Assembly: GCA_963970005.1 (NCBI GenBank)
Contig: CAXAMN010015213.1
Span: 48,784 to 112,783, forward strand
Length of the DNA stretch: 64,000 bases
Source of the DNA: Durusdinium trenchii
Lineage: Eukaryota; Sar; Dinophyceae; Suessiales; Symbiodiniaceae
Direction: 5' to 3'
Made by a program: the position numbers and the translations under genes. Under the pieces are notes generated by a model, which saw only the letters and a list, made by a program, of their open reading frames with translations, made no database searches and was not told the origin of the DNA. Shown here piece after piece: positions 1 through 12,575 of this stretch (positions are counted from its first letter, which is position 1; each line of letters starts with the position of its first letter).

Positions 1-240
1 GGAAGAAGGAAGAAGAAGGAAGAAGGAAGAAGGAAGAAGGAAGAAGGGAAAACAAGGAAGAAGGAAAACGGAAGAAGGAAGAAGAAGGAAGAAGGAAGAA
101 GGACGAAGGAAAAAGGAAGGAAGAAGGAAGACGGAAGAATAAGGAATAAAAAGGAACAATAAGGAGGAAGGAAGGAAGGAAGGTTGGAAGGACAGACAGA
201 AAGAAAGGAAGGTTGGAAGGAATAAAAAAAGAAAACACAT
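1..240. repeat. GGAAGAA purine microsatellite
   Basis: An almost pure purine strand built of degenerate GGAAGAA and GGAAG units. It opens the window and fades by about position 240 into A-rich sequence with a few GGAAGGTTGGAAGG units. No coding signal. The array may continue left of the window. Confidence 0.9.
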
Positions 241-2210
241 AAAGAAAGAAACACCAGCAGAAGCAGAGCAAGGAGTTGTTCAGAACATAGCTTTACAAAG
301 TTATATATAGTTTTTTGGAGATTGGCGTGCGCATCTGGGAAACAAGGCTTTTTGGAAATCAAAACAGTAGACTTCCATGTTTTAGCAGAATGTGGACTGA
401 TATGAGATTGAATTACTTCGGCTTGGAGGATAGCCCCGAAGAGAATTGCCATCCCCATTGTATATCTATTTAAACTTTTGCTTAGATTCAGCGGCCGGGC
501 CCTGTTTGGCACTCTCTGGACAAATGAGGCAAAGATGCCGCTCGAATGGAGAAGTCCTTGTCACCTTCTCTGAATCAGACTCAGCAGAACGTTTGCTGGA
601 AAAGGCAGAGGAGTGCAGCTTCAATGCAACACAGCGATGACCGTGCTTGTTGACATGGCAAGTTTGACCGATTCCTTCACAGGAGATTGTAAAGGATCTG
701 TCCGAATCGAATGATGCCGCTCTCAGTGAGGGCCCAGCTGGGCAGGAAACCAGGCGTGGGTCCAGCAAAACTAGCAATACTTCCTTGCCAAGACTCTTGA
801 GGAAACACAAAAGGCCATCGCTACTAGGGTGCCATCGCTGCTAGGGTGGAGGGCATCGTTATTAGGTTGGAGGCCATCGCTACTGTTCAGATTGAAGCCT
901 ATGCAGTGCCGGTGCCTATGCTGCTTTGCTGTCAGGTCATTGGACACAGGCAGGGTGCCATGTCAAATTGGGTATGTATATATAAATATAGTCTCAGACT
1001 GACACATCAAAAGCTTAGTTTGCTGCACAACATGAAGCAATGTAGGTAGGTCAAGGTCATCCTTGTTTGCTATAGGTTGCTCCATTGGTCAATATCCGCT
1101 CGCACGCATTCCCGCAGCCTGTGAAAGGAAGTTGGTAAATAGTTCCGAATCAATGGTCACGAACTTCCCCAGAGCACCACCAGAGTTGGCAAAGAGTTCA
1201 GATGAGCACTCTATTGGGTCTGAGATTTCCAGACCCAAACTGGGGTAGATTTTGTTTTGTTTTGGGTTGGACTTGACGCCTGTTTTCTCGAAAGTTCATC
1301 CTCAGGTGTGACCTGCCAGATGAAACGCATGACAAAGAACACGTGACATATCTGGGTGGAACAGACTGCGACGTGTGGATCGCAAATGCACTTTAGATGA
1401 GTCAGCAAGGCACATCCACTAAAGCGAGACAGAGAAACCTGTGGTTTGATATTGACACTGTAAGGGTCAACAAGGACAAAACAGGATGTCCAGGGGAAAC
1501 GCTCCTCAAAAGCGGAGGATGGCAAGCCAAGCACTTTGAAGGTGATGTGAGCGGGATAAACACACTATTCCTTGATGTAGAGAAAGGAGAAAGTGGAGAA
1601 GCAAAAGGTGCCAACATGCCAACAAGGCACCAACACGTTTCAGCAATCGTACTAGTGCATGTAGATGCCCGCTAGCAAGGGAGCAAATCAAAAGTACAAA
1701 CTGAGCATGCAAAACTTCTCCCACTACGGATGTGGACCCCCTTCAGGGATCTCTCTTCAATCTCCAGTGTCAAGAAACGAAGATGCACCGAAGAAGCTTG
1801 GAGTAGAACATGCAATTGTAAAGGACCAAGCGTGCCTTTTGTGGACATACGCAAAGCCCTGGCCCAGATGTTAGAGAAGGCTATGGCAAATCACTTTGTT
1901 GAGGAACAGGTGTATCATTGACTTTCCTGAGCGAAGCTAAGCAATACACGTTTTGCATCGTTTTGCTCTATATAAACGCAATACACCTCGATGAGTTGGG
2001 TCCTTACCAGTAGGCTGAGTCTAACAGTTTAACGCGATACTGGCCGCACATTCTTCACGCAGGGGAAGTGCCTGAATACATAGCACTCTTGGCACCAACG
2101 CCGGCGCGATTGCCAACACCCTTCGGCCACGGTGCCTCCACAGAGGTCTCGTTCTTCTATCAGTGTGAACATCATTCTCACATGGTAAAGGAGTTACTGT
2201 AAGCGTCAGA
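241..2210. other. Unassigned sequence
   Basis: I see no gene I can support. Open frames are short, overlap on both strands and resemble no family I know. The only structured part is a short direct repeat near 812-886, listed separately. It could hold introns or diverged exons of a gene I cannot recognise. Confidence 0.5.
812..886 (+). repeat. Short GCCATCGCTACTAGG-type repeat cluster
   Basis: About four degenerate copies of a 15-21 bp unit carrying GCCATCG followed by CTACTAGG or TTAGGTTGGAGG. In one frame it reads RLEAIAT-like. The same unit forms a longer, cleaner array at 44,745-44,882, so this is a small dispersed copy of that minisatellite. Confidence 0.6.
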
Positions 2211-4730
2211 AGTTCATGCAGTTGCTTCATGAAAATCCACAGAGGAGAGATCAGATTCAGAAATTCTTGATTTTATCCCTGGCCGGGTGGTCGAAGGCAT
2301 GGATACCAGGACGAATGCTTTTACGCCTCTGTGTGTATACTTCACAACCACGCACTGTAAAAAGCTTGTTCCTCTTGAAGCCAGCTGACCTGACAGGACC
2401 TCCATTTGTGTTGGCGGGCTTTCCTCATCGTGCAGTTCGGAACGTTTTCTTCAGGTGATGCAGGGCTACCAGCTCATTTCGAAGTTGAGGCAGCAATTGG
2501 CTGTGTTGCTTGCGCTGGGGCCAAACAACAGGGTTGCTGTGGTTGACAATGGCTTTGGGCAGTGCACTGGCATGAAGCCAGACCCCACAACTGCCCTGAC
2601 CTGGATTTTAAATGATTTCATCACCCAAAGTCAACTTGGGAAGGACAGGTTCTGATTGGGGGAAGCTTCAGTGCCGCTGCTTGTGCATTTTTGATCGTGA
2701 TCGTTGAGCAAACCATTGAAGAGGTTTTTCTATTTGCCCGTGGATGACCAGAGTGACGCTGCCATCGGATATGCTTTCATGGACTTCCAGCACCCGTCAG
2801 ATGTTCTTCGTTTCTGGGATTGCTTGCCGCTGATTGCAGAACAAGTAGGCCGTTCAGGGTTTTCGAGGAAGTAGATGAAGACAAGAAAAGGCTGAATCTA
2901 GAAGAATCGCACTTCTGCAAAACATGAACACCCCAATCTTGAACTTATGCAGGCATTATGGCCATCCAGAACTTGTGCATGAGTTACACTCGAATACAAG
3001 GCGAGCCAAGACGTGCTGTTTCTGGGTGAAGGATTGCATACCCGAACTACCCCCCTTCTGCTATTTTCCATTCGGACCTGTCCGAGGCCGTGATCGCCTT
3101 TTACAGCACTTTGGGGGCTCCGCAACTCGCTAGCAACTATGTTGTCTCTCATTTCATTGCTTCAGACTTTGACAGAAAAGACTGACGCTTCAAAGAACAG
3201 CTTCTACTGTAGGGGTTCTCACTTGCACCTTGGATACCCAGCGGAAAAAACAAGCTCATGCACCTCAAACTTTGGACAAAAGCACTCTTTTGGACACAGG
3301 ACAAAATAACTATCACTCAATAGCGCATCTCTAACAAAGTCTGGCCTAGAGAGGCTGAGGGTTGATGTTTGGTTGAAGGGATATGACCTCGGCAATATGG
3401 GCGGTGTTCAATCTTTCAGTGCCGAGGACATTATGTTTTGTCCAGATGCCAACAAGCGTGTCTCGGCGTTGAGCTACAATCATTCTTTTGCGTAACAAAT
3501 CTATTCTGGGATCAAACTGGCTTGCTTGCTCAAGCAAGGGAGTATTGTTTCCTACACCATTGCAATGCAGTTTGACACCTTGAGGCCCTCAGTTCTTCTT
3601 TCCCCAGGACGATTCCTAGCACTAGCCCGTAGGCTCAGCGTTGGTTTATCTCCTCGCCGCTTTGTCGCTTGGCGGCCTCCCATGTGGGTGGTGACACGGC
3701 CTAGGGCCTAAGGCCCAATGCCTCTTCGTAGAGGAGGCCGAACCGTCAGAGGTAGAATGGATCTTTCAGAACCCTTGGTAGACAACAGCACACAGGATCC
3801 AAAAGTCTTGAAGATTTACACATGTACATCCACCTATATGGCTATATTAGGCGTGTACATACGATCGTGCTGGTGCGAAAAGAGGCACAGAGCTCCCGAA
3901 ACCAGAGCGATCAAGAAGTTGACATTGCAACCACATATGGCTTTTTCATGAGCAAATGCCAAGACCAGAGATCCATGGCAAACTAGCCAAGACTGCACTT
4001 TTGATCAAAGCATGAGAGGAGCTAAGCAAAGTGCACGTTGTAGAATAAGTAACAAAAGGAGCATTTCTTCTGGAAATGACAAGTAGGCTGTAGCAGAAGC
4101 CACCTGGTTTGATGTATCGGACATGAGATCAAAGAGAGCAATGGCGGAAAAGAAGCCTGGCCCTAAGATGTCAAATCAATTCTTCTCCTTGGCCCTAAGC
4201 AAGTCTGAATGGCAAAATGACAAGTCTTCATGTCCTCATAGCGGTTAGACATTGCAGGATCTGGCGGCCAGGAGATGCACTCAAGGCCGACTGGCACAGA
4301 CACAGCGCTGATGTCTCGTAAAGTCTTGAGTTGTGTATATAGGCAGGGCAGGTTTATTTGTAAGTTCTGTTTAGACAGATAGAAAGAACGGTCTAAAGGT
4401 TACGTAAGTTTTCCTACAAAGCTACTGAACAAGTCAATCATGCAAAGGCAGCCAATATTTTTTTCTAGGAGCCTTTTTTGCTACTAACTATGACAGCAAG
4501 ATTTTGGCTAGCGGCTAGCTTACCTCTCTACCTGTCTTTGCCCACTCCAGTCTTCATGGCCTACCCCCACCTAATTCACCTCCCAGAGAGATCCTGTCTT
4601 TGACTTTGCTAATGCTAAAATGTGCTAAATGCAGTACAGGGACAGCCTTGAGATGAAAGGTTTCCATGCCTCTGCGTTCGGATCGCCGTTGACGGCTTTC
4701 AAGTTAGTTCAGGGCAATCTTCTCTAACTG
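2211..4730. other. Unassigned sequence with one protein-like short frame
   Basis: No gene can be supported. A 66-codon plus-strand frame at 2455-2655 has protein-like composition (LRQQLAVLLALGPNNRVAVV) and could be an exon, but I recognise no family. Around 3,690-3,740 there are small GGCCTAGGGCC-like palindromes. The rest shows only short overlapping frames. Confidence 0.4.
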
Positions 4731-4734
4731 CATA

Positions 4735-5180
4735 TCATTCAATCAAGCCACAACAGTCCCTCTTCAAGCCTTGACGGAGTTCTTGAGGTTGTCTCTCTGA
4801 AGCCATAGTAACTAGTGTTCGGGTGTTGGTCAGAAAGTACCTTGCTTGTTTGACCATTCGGTCATCTCTTTTAGCAAAAAGGACTTTTATAGTCTCTTCT
4901 CTGTTTGCATCCTCCAAGAGACCTTGAGCAGACTAGTAGAATCCAATGAAACTCCAATGAGACCTTTCAAGCGACTCCAAAAGGCTCCCCAAGCTTCAGA
5001 GTCACAAGAGTCCAAAACTCTTCTGTGAGGTTCTTCCAGATCAAAAGGCTTTCTCTGAAAAAGCTTTCCAATAGGTGGATGTTGGACATTTTCTTGCCTT
5101 CTTGCCTTTACGGTGTGGATTATTGTTTCTAGAAGAGGCTTGTTGTCAGCCTGTGCATCCTTTGGTTTGTTCTTGGTCAT
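4735..5180 (-). pseudogene. Possible minus-strand coding remnant, unknown family
   Basis: Two minus-strand frames overlap near 4,887-4,917 and both read like real protein: an upstream part with DSCDSEAWGAFWSRLKGLIG and a downstream part with VKQARYFLTNTRTLVTM. Both are rich in charged residues and leucine. The change of frame in the overlap could be an intron edge, a frameshift or chance. I recognise no domain. Confidence is low because no homology can be tested here. Confidence 0.28.
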
Positions 5181-7936
5181 GCCACGAGCTTATGCCTTGG
5201 TGGGTGCATGCTGGAACCATCATCGCCACAGGATGATGATGCTGCTTCTCATTTGGCTTCTGGTGCTGAGTTTCAGGAACGGGCATGGCTTCGGTTTTGG
5301 ATACAATCCTTCTTTCAGAGAAAAGATGCGCTCCATGATCAAGTGTGGGGCACCAATGTGTTGCGATCCAAAGGCCAGCTGCCACCTCAGAGGAAGACAC
5401 TTTGGAGGCCTGGCCTTGGTAGCTGAGATCTCCATCCTTCTGAATGAAGCAGTAGCCCCATTCAAGCAAAAGTTGTATACACAAGCAGGACTCTCCTACT
5501 GCAATAATTTGTCATGAACATTTATGCTTATTTGACTGAGTGTAGACGCATCAAAGGAGCAGAGCAAACAAAGTGATGCAGTGATGCCTGTTGAGAGAGA
5601 GAGAGAGAGTAAGGACGTGTCTAGGCTTGCCTTGGGGAATGGGCCAAGCTTTGCAGGAGTGCTGGCTGGACGATCCTCTTGGGAGTAAAGGTCCATGGGC
5701 AGATCAATGCTGCAGGCGCTCTCTGGTGGCTTTGAGGTCCGTTTTCGGATTTGGGGTCCCTTTTCGATTTCCCGTCTCTCATCATCTTGGATCCCTTGCC
5801 AAATGGTACTCGGGTGCCTGGCTGCACACATTGGCCCCTGGCTGTTGCCGTTGAATCGGAGGTTTGCGTGGAGGATGTTAATGTAGAAACAGGATTCAGC
5901 TTTGCTTGGGGGAGTACAAACCATGAAGAACCCGAGTTTTTTTCTTTGTTTCTGTCTTTGTTGAAATCAACATTCATGACGTTATTTAATCCATGGTCTG
6001 TTCTGATCACTTGTTCTCTTTCAGGACATTGCAAGAAAGAAGGAAACGTCTGAAAGGTCTAAAGGGTCTGTGTCTATTATTTTCCCTGAGAATCTAGCCA
6101 TACATTCTTATTTTTCTTTCCTTTTCCGGGCTTTTATCAGAGAATGAGCACTTTTTCACGTTGTGGCTTCGAGGCCTAAACCCTGTGGTTTGGATGTCTG
6201 TTGGGCTCCTCCAACATTTACCTACGAGCTGCAGCCTTGGTTGCCTTGGTTGTGCTGAGCAAGATCCAACGGAGAATTACCGAAAGAAGATCAAGTTGTA
6301 GTAAGAATGCAATGCACCTAGTAGCGATGGAGCCCCTAGTAAGTAGCGTCCATGCTCCTAGTAGTAAGGCCAGGAGCTACTAGTAGCGTCCTTTCTGTTG
6401 GTTGAGTATCCATTTTGCATTTCAACTTCAACATCAATGTCAGTACATGACAGGCGAGCAAAATACTTGCACAATAATAATGAAGTCGAAGACAGTCTGG
6501 AAGCATGACCAAACAATGTGCAAAAACCTTGGACGTCGACGCTGGAAACCATTAAAGGAAGCCTCCAGACAACTTCCACCTTTTCTTTTAGGTTTGGCTG
6601 TTCCATTCCTAGGGCTTGTTGTTAGAGAGCCACTCTTCTGACCCGTCCAACCCCTCGTGAAATGCAGTAATGGGACAGCAACATTAGTCAACCAAACATC
6701 AATCAAGCATTGATTGTTCAGTTGCTCATGTGGTGACATCCCCACGAAAAGCATGAGGAAAAGCCGGTGAGTTGAGGCATCAATATCACCCGTGGCAAAC
6801 AAACGCCTGCACGTGCCACACACGACTTGCGGTCACGCTGTCCGCCCCTCAAAAGCCCTTCCACTAAGTGGGGTGCTTGAGCGTGTAGCTAGAATGACAA
6901 GAACCATATGATGTGAAAAGAAAACGTGCAGCACATATCTCACGGAACCGGAATAAGCCACGGTACACGAGAGGGAAGTGAATCGCCTGCACGTGCCCAA
7001 AACATGAGGAAGTGTCCAAAACCTCCCCGTAGCGGGCTCTGAAAACGGTTTGTCGATGGGTGTCAACCGGAGCCAACCGGTCACAATGCCTCTTCCTGCA
7101 CACCTGCAGGTTTTGCTGTGCGAACCTTAGCTGTGTGTTGAACGGTAGGTTGTACTGTTCACTATCTCTCACTACTTAGTTGCATCAACCGCAGCTCAAC
7201 TGGTAGATGCAAAACTGGCCCCCAAGGTGGTGAGGATTCCTGTAGACCTTTGATAATTGAAGAGGTGCCTTCCGAAGTACAGTCACAGCATTTCATTGCC
7301 CTTTCATACCCTTTCTGGAGAGAGCTTCTTGAGCCAACTGTCACATGCGACTCTTCAATCTTGACAAACATTTGCTTGCCTGCACCTGCCAGCAAATTCA
7401 GGAGGAGCCCAAATTCCTTGAGAGGCTCTTTGAATTCATGCAAATTTAGGACCACTGATTACAAGCATACTTGATACTCGAAGGACCCTGTGTTTTTTTG
7501 TGGCACATTCTTTTTGGGCGAAAAGGCTGCACAGCCAGCAATTTCCACATTGTTTCCAAGTAGATGGCTGTGGTGATGTCTGTGGTCACCTCAAAGTTTC
7601 AGACCTCTAAACAGATCCAGAACGAACGCTCGCTGGTCCAAAGCAGACGTGAAACCAATTAGACAGCACTTTTTGTTTTGAATATACAAGACATGTTTTC
7701 CGTGTACCTGCTGTGTATCCGGTGCTTCTCATTGAAGCCGGTTTGAAGCTTGCAGACGACTTGCAGGTAAAGAGTGGGCTGGACTTGGCCGTCAAGGTGC
7801 GTGTCTCGCTTGGATAAAGACCTTTCTGAAGAGAATTGAAGAAAAAGGCAAGGACATCTTTGATAGGGCCCCTGCTGATGCAATCCAACCCTCGAAGTTC
7901 GGATGCACAGAACTCGATCAGCAAATTGTTTTCGGG
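5181..7936. other. Unassigned sequence
   Basis: Several frames of 80-140 codons occur on the minus strand (5,496-6,034), but they overlap in different frames with no clear winner. A cluster of CTAGTAG/TAGTAGCG words lies at 6,310-6,385. At 7,185-7,240 a stretch resembles tRNA A-box and B-box words but does not fold as a tRNA. Confidence 0.4.
6310..6385. repeat. CTAGTAGCG short-word cluster
   Basis: Words such as CCTAGTAGCGATGGAGCCCC, CCTAGTAAGTAGCGTCCATG and CTACTAGTAGCGTCC recur within about 75 bp. Similar CTACTAGTAAC words recur around 51,955-52,215. Likely a decayed minisatellite. Confidence 0.5.
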
Positions 7937-8075
7937 TGACGTAGTGCAGCGTGCTCAAGGGTGTTAAAGGGCCGTAAAGGTCATTCACATGAGAACTGTT
8001 GCGACTTCTTGATCATGCCTGAAAGCAATGAAATGAAATGGCATTAACATGCAAACATCGCAAGGAACGATAGTG
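7937..8075. repeat. Dispersed repeat, copy A
   Basis: This stretch matches 13,066-13,205 in the same order. Shared words are GTGCTCAAGGG, GTCATT followed by ATGAGAA, CTTGATC, GAACGATAGTGC/GAGCGATAGTGC and ATTGACATGGCCC/GTTGATGGCCCC. The two copies are about 5.1 kb apart and clearly diverged by substitutions and small gaps. Function unknown; it could be a transposon fragment or an old segmental copy. Confidence 0.65.
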
Positions 8076-8894
8076 CATTGACATGGCCCAAGCTATTTTT
8101 AATTGGACGGATGCCCGGAAACACTCAAAACACGTTTCATCGGCATCTTTAAGCCCACTCAGCCTGACTCTTTCTTTGTATTGTTCCAGGTGCTCCATCT
8201 CGTCACTGCGCTTCTTCTGTCTTCCGGTTGTCTGTCTGTCATTCCAAAGCTGATGACATTGCTTGATCTGCTCGTCTGAAGTTTTGCATTTCCTGAGAAC
8301 GCATCAGCTCGCTGAACTTGTGCAACCTTTTAGCTGTAAAGGCTTCGGCAGTCCGTGCAATGCGAGTTTGGCCATCCAGCTCGGTTGCGGTGTCTTCGAG
8401 CGCAGCCACGAGACTTCTCCATGGTCTGGGTCCCGGTTCATTTGGAGCCATTTGCTTCAAGGCTGCCATTCCTCTTCTCCTCTTCTGGCAGCCCATCTTC
8501 TGTGTTGACCGTGGAGCTGCCAGTGTCGATGCCCGGCCGTTTTGCCAACGGGAAAGCATTAAGGATTGGTCACTCCCCGGCAAGCATCGAAGTCATAGAG
8601 GATGCGGCTGCGACGTGGCTTAAAGCGTTGACATTCGCAGTGGTCAGGACATTCAGTGAGATCTCTTCTGCTCTTCGGATTCCTGTTGGCATCTCCTTAG
8701 CCATGAGCACCGCAACTGAGGCCATTCCCGCCTGTCTCCAAGCTACTGTCCCCCAAATGACCATATACATGAAAGTGGAAGTCTTCTCCAGCAGTGCTCG
8801 TTCTTGTCATCGGAGGAGCCCTTCTTCTTGCTGACTCATCTCTTCCACTCGAAGGCTTGACCTTCTTCAAGTTATTATTGTGAGAAACTCTCAA
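8013..8894 (-). CDS. Possible minus-strand exons, unknown protein
   Basis: Minus-strand frames at 8,697-8,894, 8,570-8,770, 8,239-8,583 and 8,013-8,198 lie nose to tail. The best stretch, in 8,239-8,583, reads SLVAALEDTATELDGQTRIA followed by charged helical sequence. The 8,013-8,198 block has EHLEQYKERVRLSGLKDADE. The composition suggests helical protein rather than noise. I cannot name a family or place exact splice sites. The frames lie just downstream, on the same strand, of the Copia-like fossil and might be unrelated to it. Confidence 0.3.
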
Positions 8895-8917
8895 GCCTCA
8901 ATCTCTCCTCCTTTTCT

Positions 8918-9150
8918 TCAGCGGCCACCTTTTTCGAGGCTACGAAATTGGCATTGTTGCAAAGCTGGTGAGTTCCACAGGCCAAAGTGTATATAAAGGA
9001 ATCCATCATGAGCACTGGGCTTTGTGAGTCTGTCAGCCAACTGTTGATGGGAATTGGCGCAACAGCATTTTCCGTCCAAGGCTGTCCCGTCCTTGCTGAT
9101 GGTGCTCATGGAAATCTGGCGCAAGGCATTACTGAGATTTGAAGGAGATC
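8918..9150 (-). mobile_element. Copia-like retroelement fossil (RNase H C-terminal fragment)
   Basis: A minus-strand segment resembles the C-terminal end of Ty1/Copia polyproteins, where RNase H is followed by a conserved block around QLADxLTKPSA. Only this end is visible. I saw no neighbouring integrase or reverse-transcriptase block and no long terminal repeats. It is a broken, old fragment. The family call rests on one short conserved block. Confidence 0.45.
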
Positions 9151-10562
9151 ACACACCCAACCACAAAGACCTGGGGGAGTGAACAGGGATGAACTCTTCT
9201 ACAAGCATGACTTCCGTGTTGATAAAGTTTTACGAAGGACGAACAATGGTATGACGATTGCCATGAAGCCTACTACAGTGATGACTAAAGAAAAGTACAA
9301 TGGAAACCATGGGCAAGGCTACGCCTCCTACCTTGAATCAAGCTACAGCTATGGCGGTGCGTGAACTGGAGTGGTGCAAGATGTTTCTCTCCATCCAGGC
9401 GGTCTGCGCATTGAGCATTGACAGCGAAGAGGTTCTTTGCAAGATGGGAAGTTCCTTTGCAAACGCCAAGGCGCTCAGACGACAGCTCCTGGCCTTCGAC
9501 CCAATCAAAAAAAGAACCGCTGTCCACTTCCATCCAGCAAGAGGTGAGGGGTTCTCCACATTGACCTCCTTCAACTTTTTCAGCGCTTTTCTATGTTTCA
9601 AGTCCGACTAAAGTTCTTCTGAGTTCTTCTCCTTTGTTTCTGTTAAAGCTTTGGAAGAACACCTCACAGTGACACAGTGTCTCCACTTTGCTCTTCATTT
9701 TGGAACGGTCCATGAAGAGGCCGAAAGGGAGTTCTGCTGTTGGTGATTTCCTTCAGGCCAAGCTGTCCCGCCGCTTCCCAAGCGATGTCTTTCAGCAAAA
9801 AAGACTGCAAGAAGAGCTAGCCTCAAGTGAACGACGTTTGCGTTGTAGTGCGTAAAGTTGAAGTCGACGGCGATAACTTCAGCGTCCAGCTCGATTCAAC
9901 CCGTCGGCTGAGGGAGCGACGTTTGCAAGACCACTGTCCAAAGCGCATCTCCACTTCCATGTGAAGCTGCTCCTTTGCCGTTCGCTCTCGTAGGAGATGG
10001 CGGCGCAGGTGTCTGCAGCTTCATCGGCTCGAACCACGATCTTTATGGTGATCACCTCTTCTTCTTCCCGGGGCTTCTAATACAAGAGATCTTTGGTTCC
10101 CCAGTTTCAGCTACACTCAATAACAAAATGACAAAACATCAGAAAAACTGCAAAAAACAATTTGGGAAATACAATTCTCCCAGTTGTACTTCACGATTAC
10201 CTTTTGATTTCTTGTATTTTTCAAACACAACTCTTAAAATGCGGCGGAAGTTGGCCCCCCTGTCTTTCAGCCCGTCGTGGCTGCGTGGCGCCGAGCCATG
10301 TTTCGCTGGCTGTCAAAACAACTTGCTGTTGGTTTTCGCCGGTTCGCAGTTCGAGTATAAAAATGCACAAAAAGCATCTATTGAAACATACAAGAACATA
10401 CGACTTAAACATGCAAAAAGCGAAAAAGTACAAAATACATTCAACAATTACAAAATACATAAATGAAACAATGCAAAAAACAAAAAGTATCAACATATCA
10501 AGAATACAACCCGAAAAAAATACCAAAATGGATTGCAACACTACATTTCCAAGTTGTTTTTT
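9151..10562. other. Unassigned sequence
   Basis: Open frames occur on both strands (9,179-9,611), but none is convincing. From 10,130 to 10,560 the sequence becomes A-rich, with CAAAAAA-type words, before the tandem array begins. Nothing can be named. Confidence 0.4.
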
Positions 10563-11100
10563 CCCCAAACAGTTTACTGTCAGGGGTTCTCAATGCTTTA
10601 AAGAATGGTCGCCTTGGTGCTGGATGGTCTGGTCGGGTTCCCGGCCAGCTTGTCTCCCACTTCCTTTCATTTGTCTCCCAGTTCTTTTCATTTGTCTCCC
10701 AGTTCTTTTCATTTGTTTCCCCCCAGGCTGGGTGCTTGTGGTCGGGTTCCCAGCTCTCCTTTCATTTGTCTCCCAGTTCTTTTCACTTGTCTCCCAATTC
10801 TTTCATTTGTCTCCCAGGCTGGGTGCTTGTGGTCGGGTTCATTTGTCTCCCACTTCTTTTCATTTGTCTCTCAGGCTGGGTGCTTGTGGTGGTTCGGTTC
10901 CCGGCTGGCTTGTCTCCCACTTCCTTTCATTCTCGGCCCTAGGCGCTTGTCTCCCACTTCCTTGAATGTCTCTCCCACTTCTTTTCATTTGTCTCCAGGC
11001 TGGGTGCTTGTGGTCCGGTTCCCGGCTGGCTTGTCTCCCACTTCCTTGCATTTGTCTCCCATTTCCTTTTATTTGTCTCCCGCTTCTTTTGTCTCCCATG
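10563..11100 (+). repeat. TTTGTCTCCCACTTC degenerate tandem array
   Basis: About two dozen degenerate copies of a roughly 20-23 bp unit built on TTTGTCTCCCACTTCCTTTC, interrupted by a second unit containing GGCTGGGTGCTTGTGGTCGG and CCCGGCTGGCTTG. The opening segment, CAGTTTACTGT through GGTCGCCTTGGTGCTGG, recurs at 11,331-11,420, so there is a higher-order repeat of roughly 770 bp. Long frames across it (repeating SFHLSPTS-like) are a by-product of the repeat, not genes. Confidence 0.85.
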
Positions 11101-12330
11101 TTTGTCACTGCTAATTTCTGCCCTTTTCCGCTGGCCATGCAGCATTTCTATTCATGTCCCAGGTCTGTCACTGCTGGTGTCCGCCCTTCTCCGTTTGCAG
11201 GTCTGTCACTGGTGTGTCCTTGTGTATTGGCCATGAAGCATTTCTATTCATTTGTCTGCCAGGTCCGTCACTGCTGGTGCCATGTAGCATTCATTTTCCC
11301 AGGTCCGTTACTGCTGCTGAGCTTTGTTCCCCAAACAGTTTACTGTTAGGGGTTCTCAATGCTTTAAAGAATGGTCGCCTTGGTGCTGGATGGTCTGGTC
11401 GGGTTCCCGGCCGGCTTGTCTCCCACTTCCTTTCATTTGTCTCCCAGTTCTTTTCATTTGTCTCCCATTTTTTTTTATTTGTCTCTCAGGCTGGGTGCTT
11501 GTGGTCGGGTTCCCGGCTGGCTTGTCTCCCACTTCCTTTCATTCTCGGTGCTTGTGGTCGGGGTCTTGGCCGGCTTGTCTCCCACTTCCTTGAATGTGTC
11601 TCCCACTTCTTTTCAATTGACTCTCAGGCTGGGTGCTTGTGGTCCGGTTCCCGGCTGGCTTGTCGCCCACTTCCTTGCTTTTGTTTCCCATTTCCTTTTA
11701 TTTGTCTCCCGCTTCTTTTCATTTGTCTCCCAGGCTGGGTGCTTGTAGTCGGGTTTCCGGGCGGCTTGTCTCCCACTTCCTTGCATTTGTCTCCCACTTT
11801 TTCCCCAAAACAGTTTACTGTTGGGGTTTCTCAATTCTTTCTTAAGACGTGTCCGCCCTTTGTGTCACTGCTGGTGTCCGCCCATTTCCACTGGCCATGT
11901 AACATTTCTATTCATCCGTCTCCCAGGTGTGTCACTGCTGGTGTCCGCCCTTTTCCGCTGGCCATGCAGCATTTCTATTCATGTGTCTCCCAGGTCTGTC
12001 ACTGGTGGTGTCCGCCCTTTTCCGCTGGTCGTGTAGCATTTCTTTTCATTTGTCTCCCAGGTCTGTCACTGCTGGCGATGCAACATTTCTATTCATTTGT
12101 CCCCCNNNNNNNNNNGTCTCCCAGGCCTGTCACTGGTGGTGTCCACCCTTTTCTGCTGGCCATGTAGCATTTCTATTCATTTGTCTGCCACATCTGTCAC
12201 TGCTGGTGTCCGCCCCTTTCCGCTGGCCATGTAGCATTTCTATTCATTTGTTTGTCACTGCTGTGTCCCTCTCTGCCTTGCAATCCTTTACACTTGTCTC
12301 CCAGCTCTGGACGTCGCAAGCTCTAGTTTC
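11101..12330 (+). repeat. About 67-bp tandem repeat with GTCACTGCTGGTGTCCGCCC
   Basis: Roughly eight to ten copies of a unit of about 65-70 bp: CCAGGTCTGTCACTGCTGG, then TGTCCGCCCTTTTCCGCTGG, then CCATGTAGCATTTCTATTCA and TTTGTCTCC. Between 11,331 and 11,800 the array returns to the 22-bp TTTGTCTCCCA family, so the two unit types are interleaved. The 10-N gap at 12,106-12,115 falls inside. Confidence 0.85.
12106..12115. other. Assembly gap (10 N)
   Basis: Ten N bases inside a tandem array. A round-number run in a repeat usually stands for a gap of unknown length, so the true array may be longer. Confidence 0.95.
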
Positions 12331-12575
12331 GATTTTGAAAAACACAAACTGTTTGGGGTCTACGGTGGTGTAATTTTCCTTTTCGGGCAAGCGTTGGATG
12401 AATGACCGGATTGGATTTCGGCGGCGTGGCAGCGATCTCTCTGTTCAGTTGGGGCGGAGGGCATACGTCAGGCACCAAGAATCATCCTCATGCCTTTATT
12501 TCTTGTTCTCACGTGGTCAGCTGCCCGCTGATTGAGCAGCATGACCAGCATCAGGTTCGCACTTGAAGAATAATT

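Noticed and set aside
7185-7240. tRNA-like A-box and B-box words (CAGCTCAACTGGTAGATG ... GGTGAGGATTCC)
   Set aside because: The acceptor and anticodon stems do not pair, and the B-box has an extra base. At most a decayed tRNA-derived SINE; not enough to call.
10563-12330. Long plus-strand frames of 120-340 codons rich in SFHLSP and CLPLPF
   Set aside because: They come from a tandem repeat that stays open in several frames at once and they cross the N gap. No domain and no codon preference.
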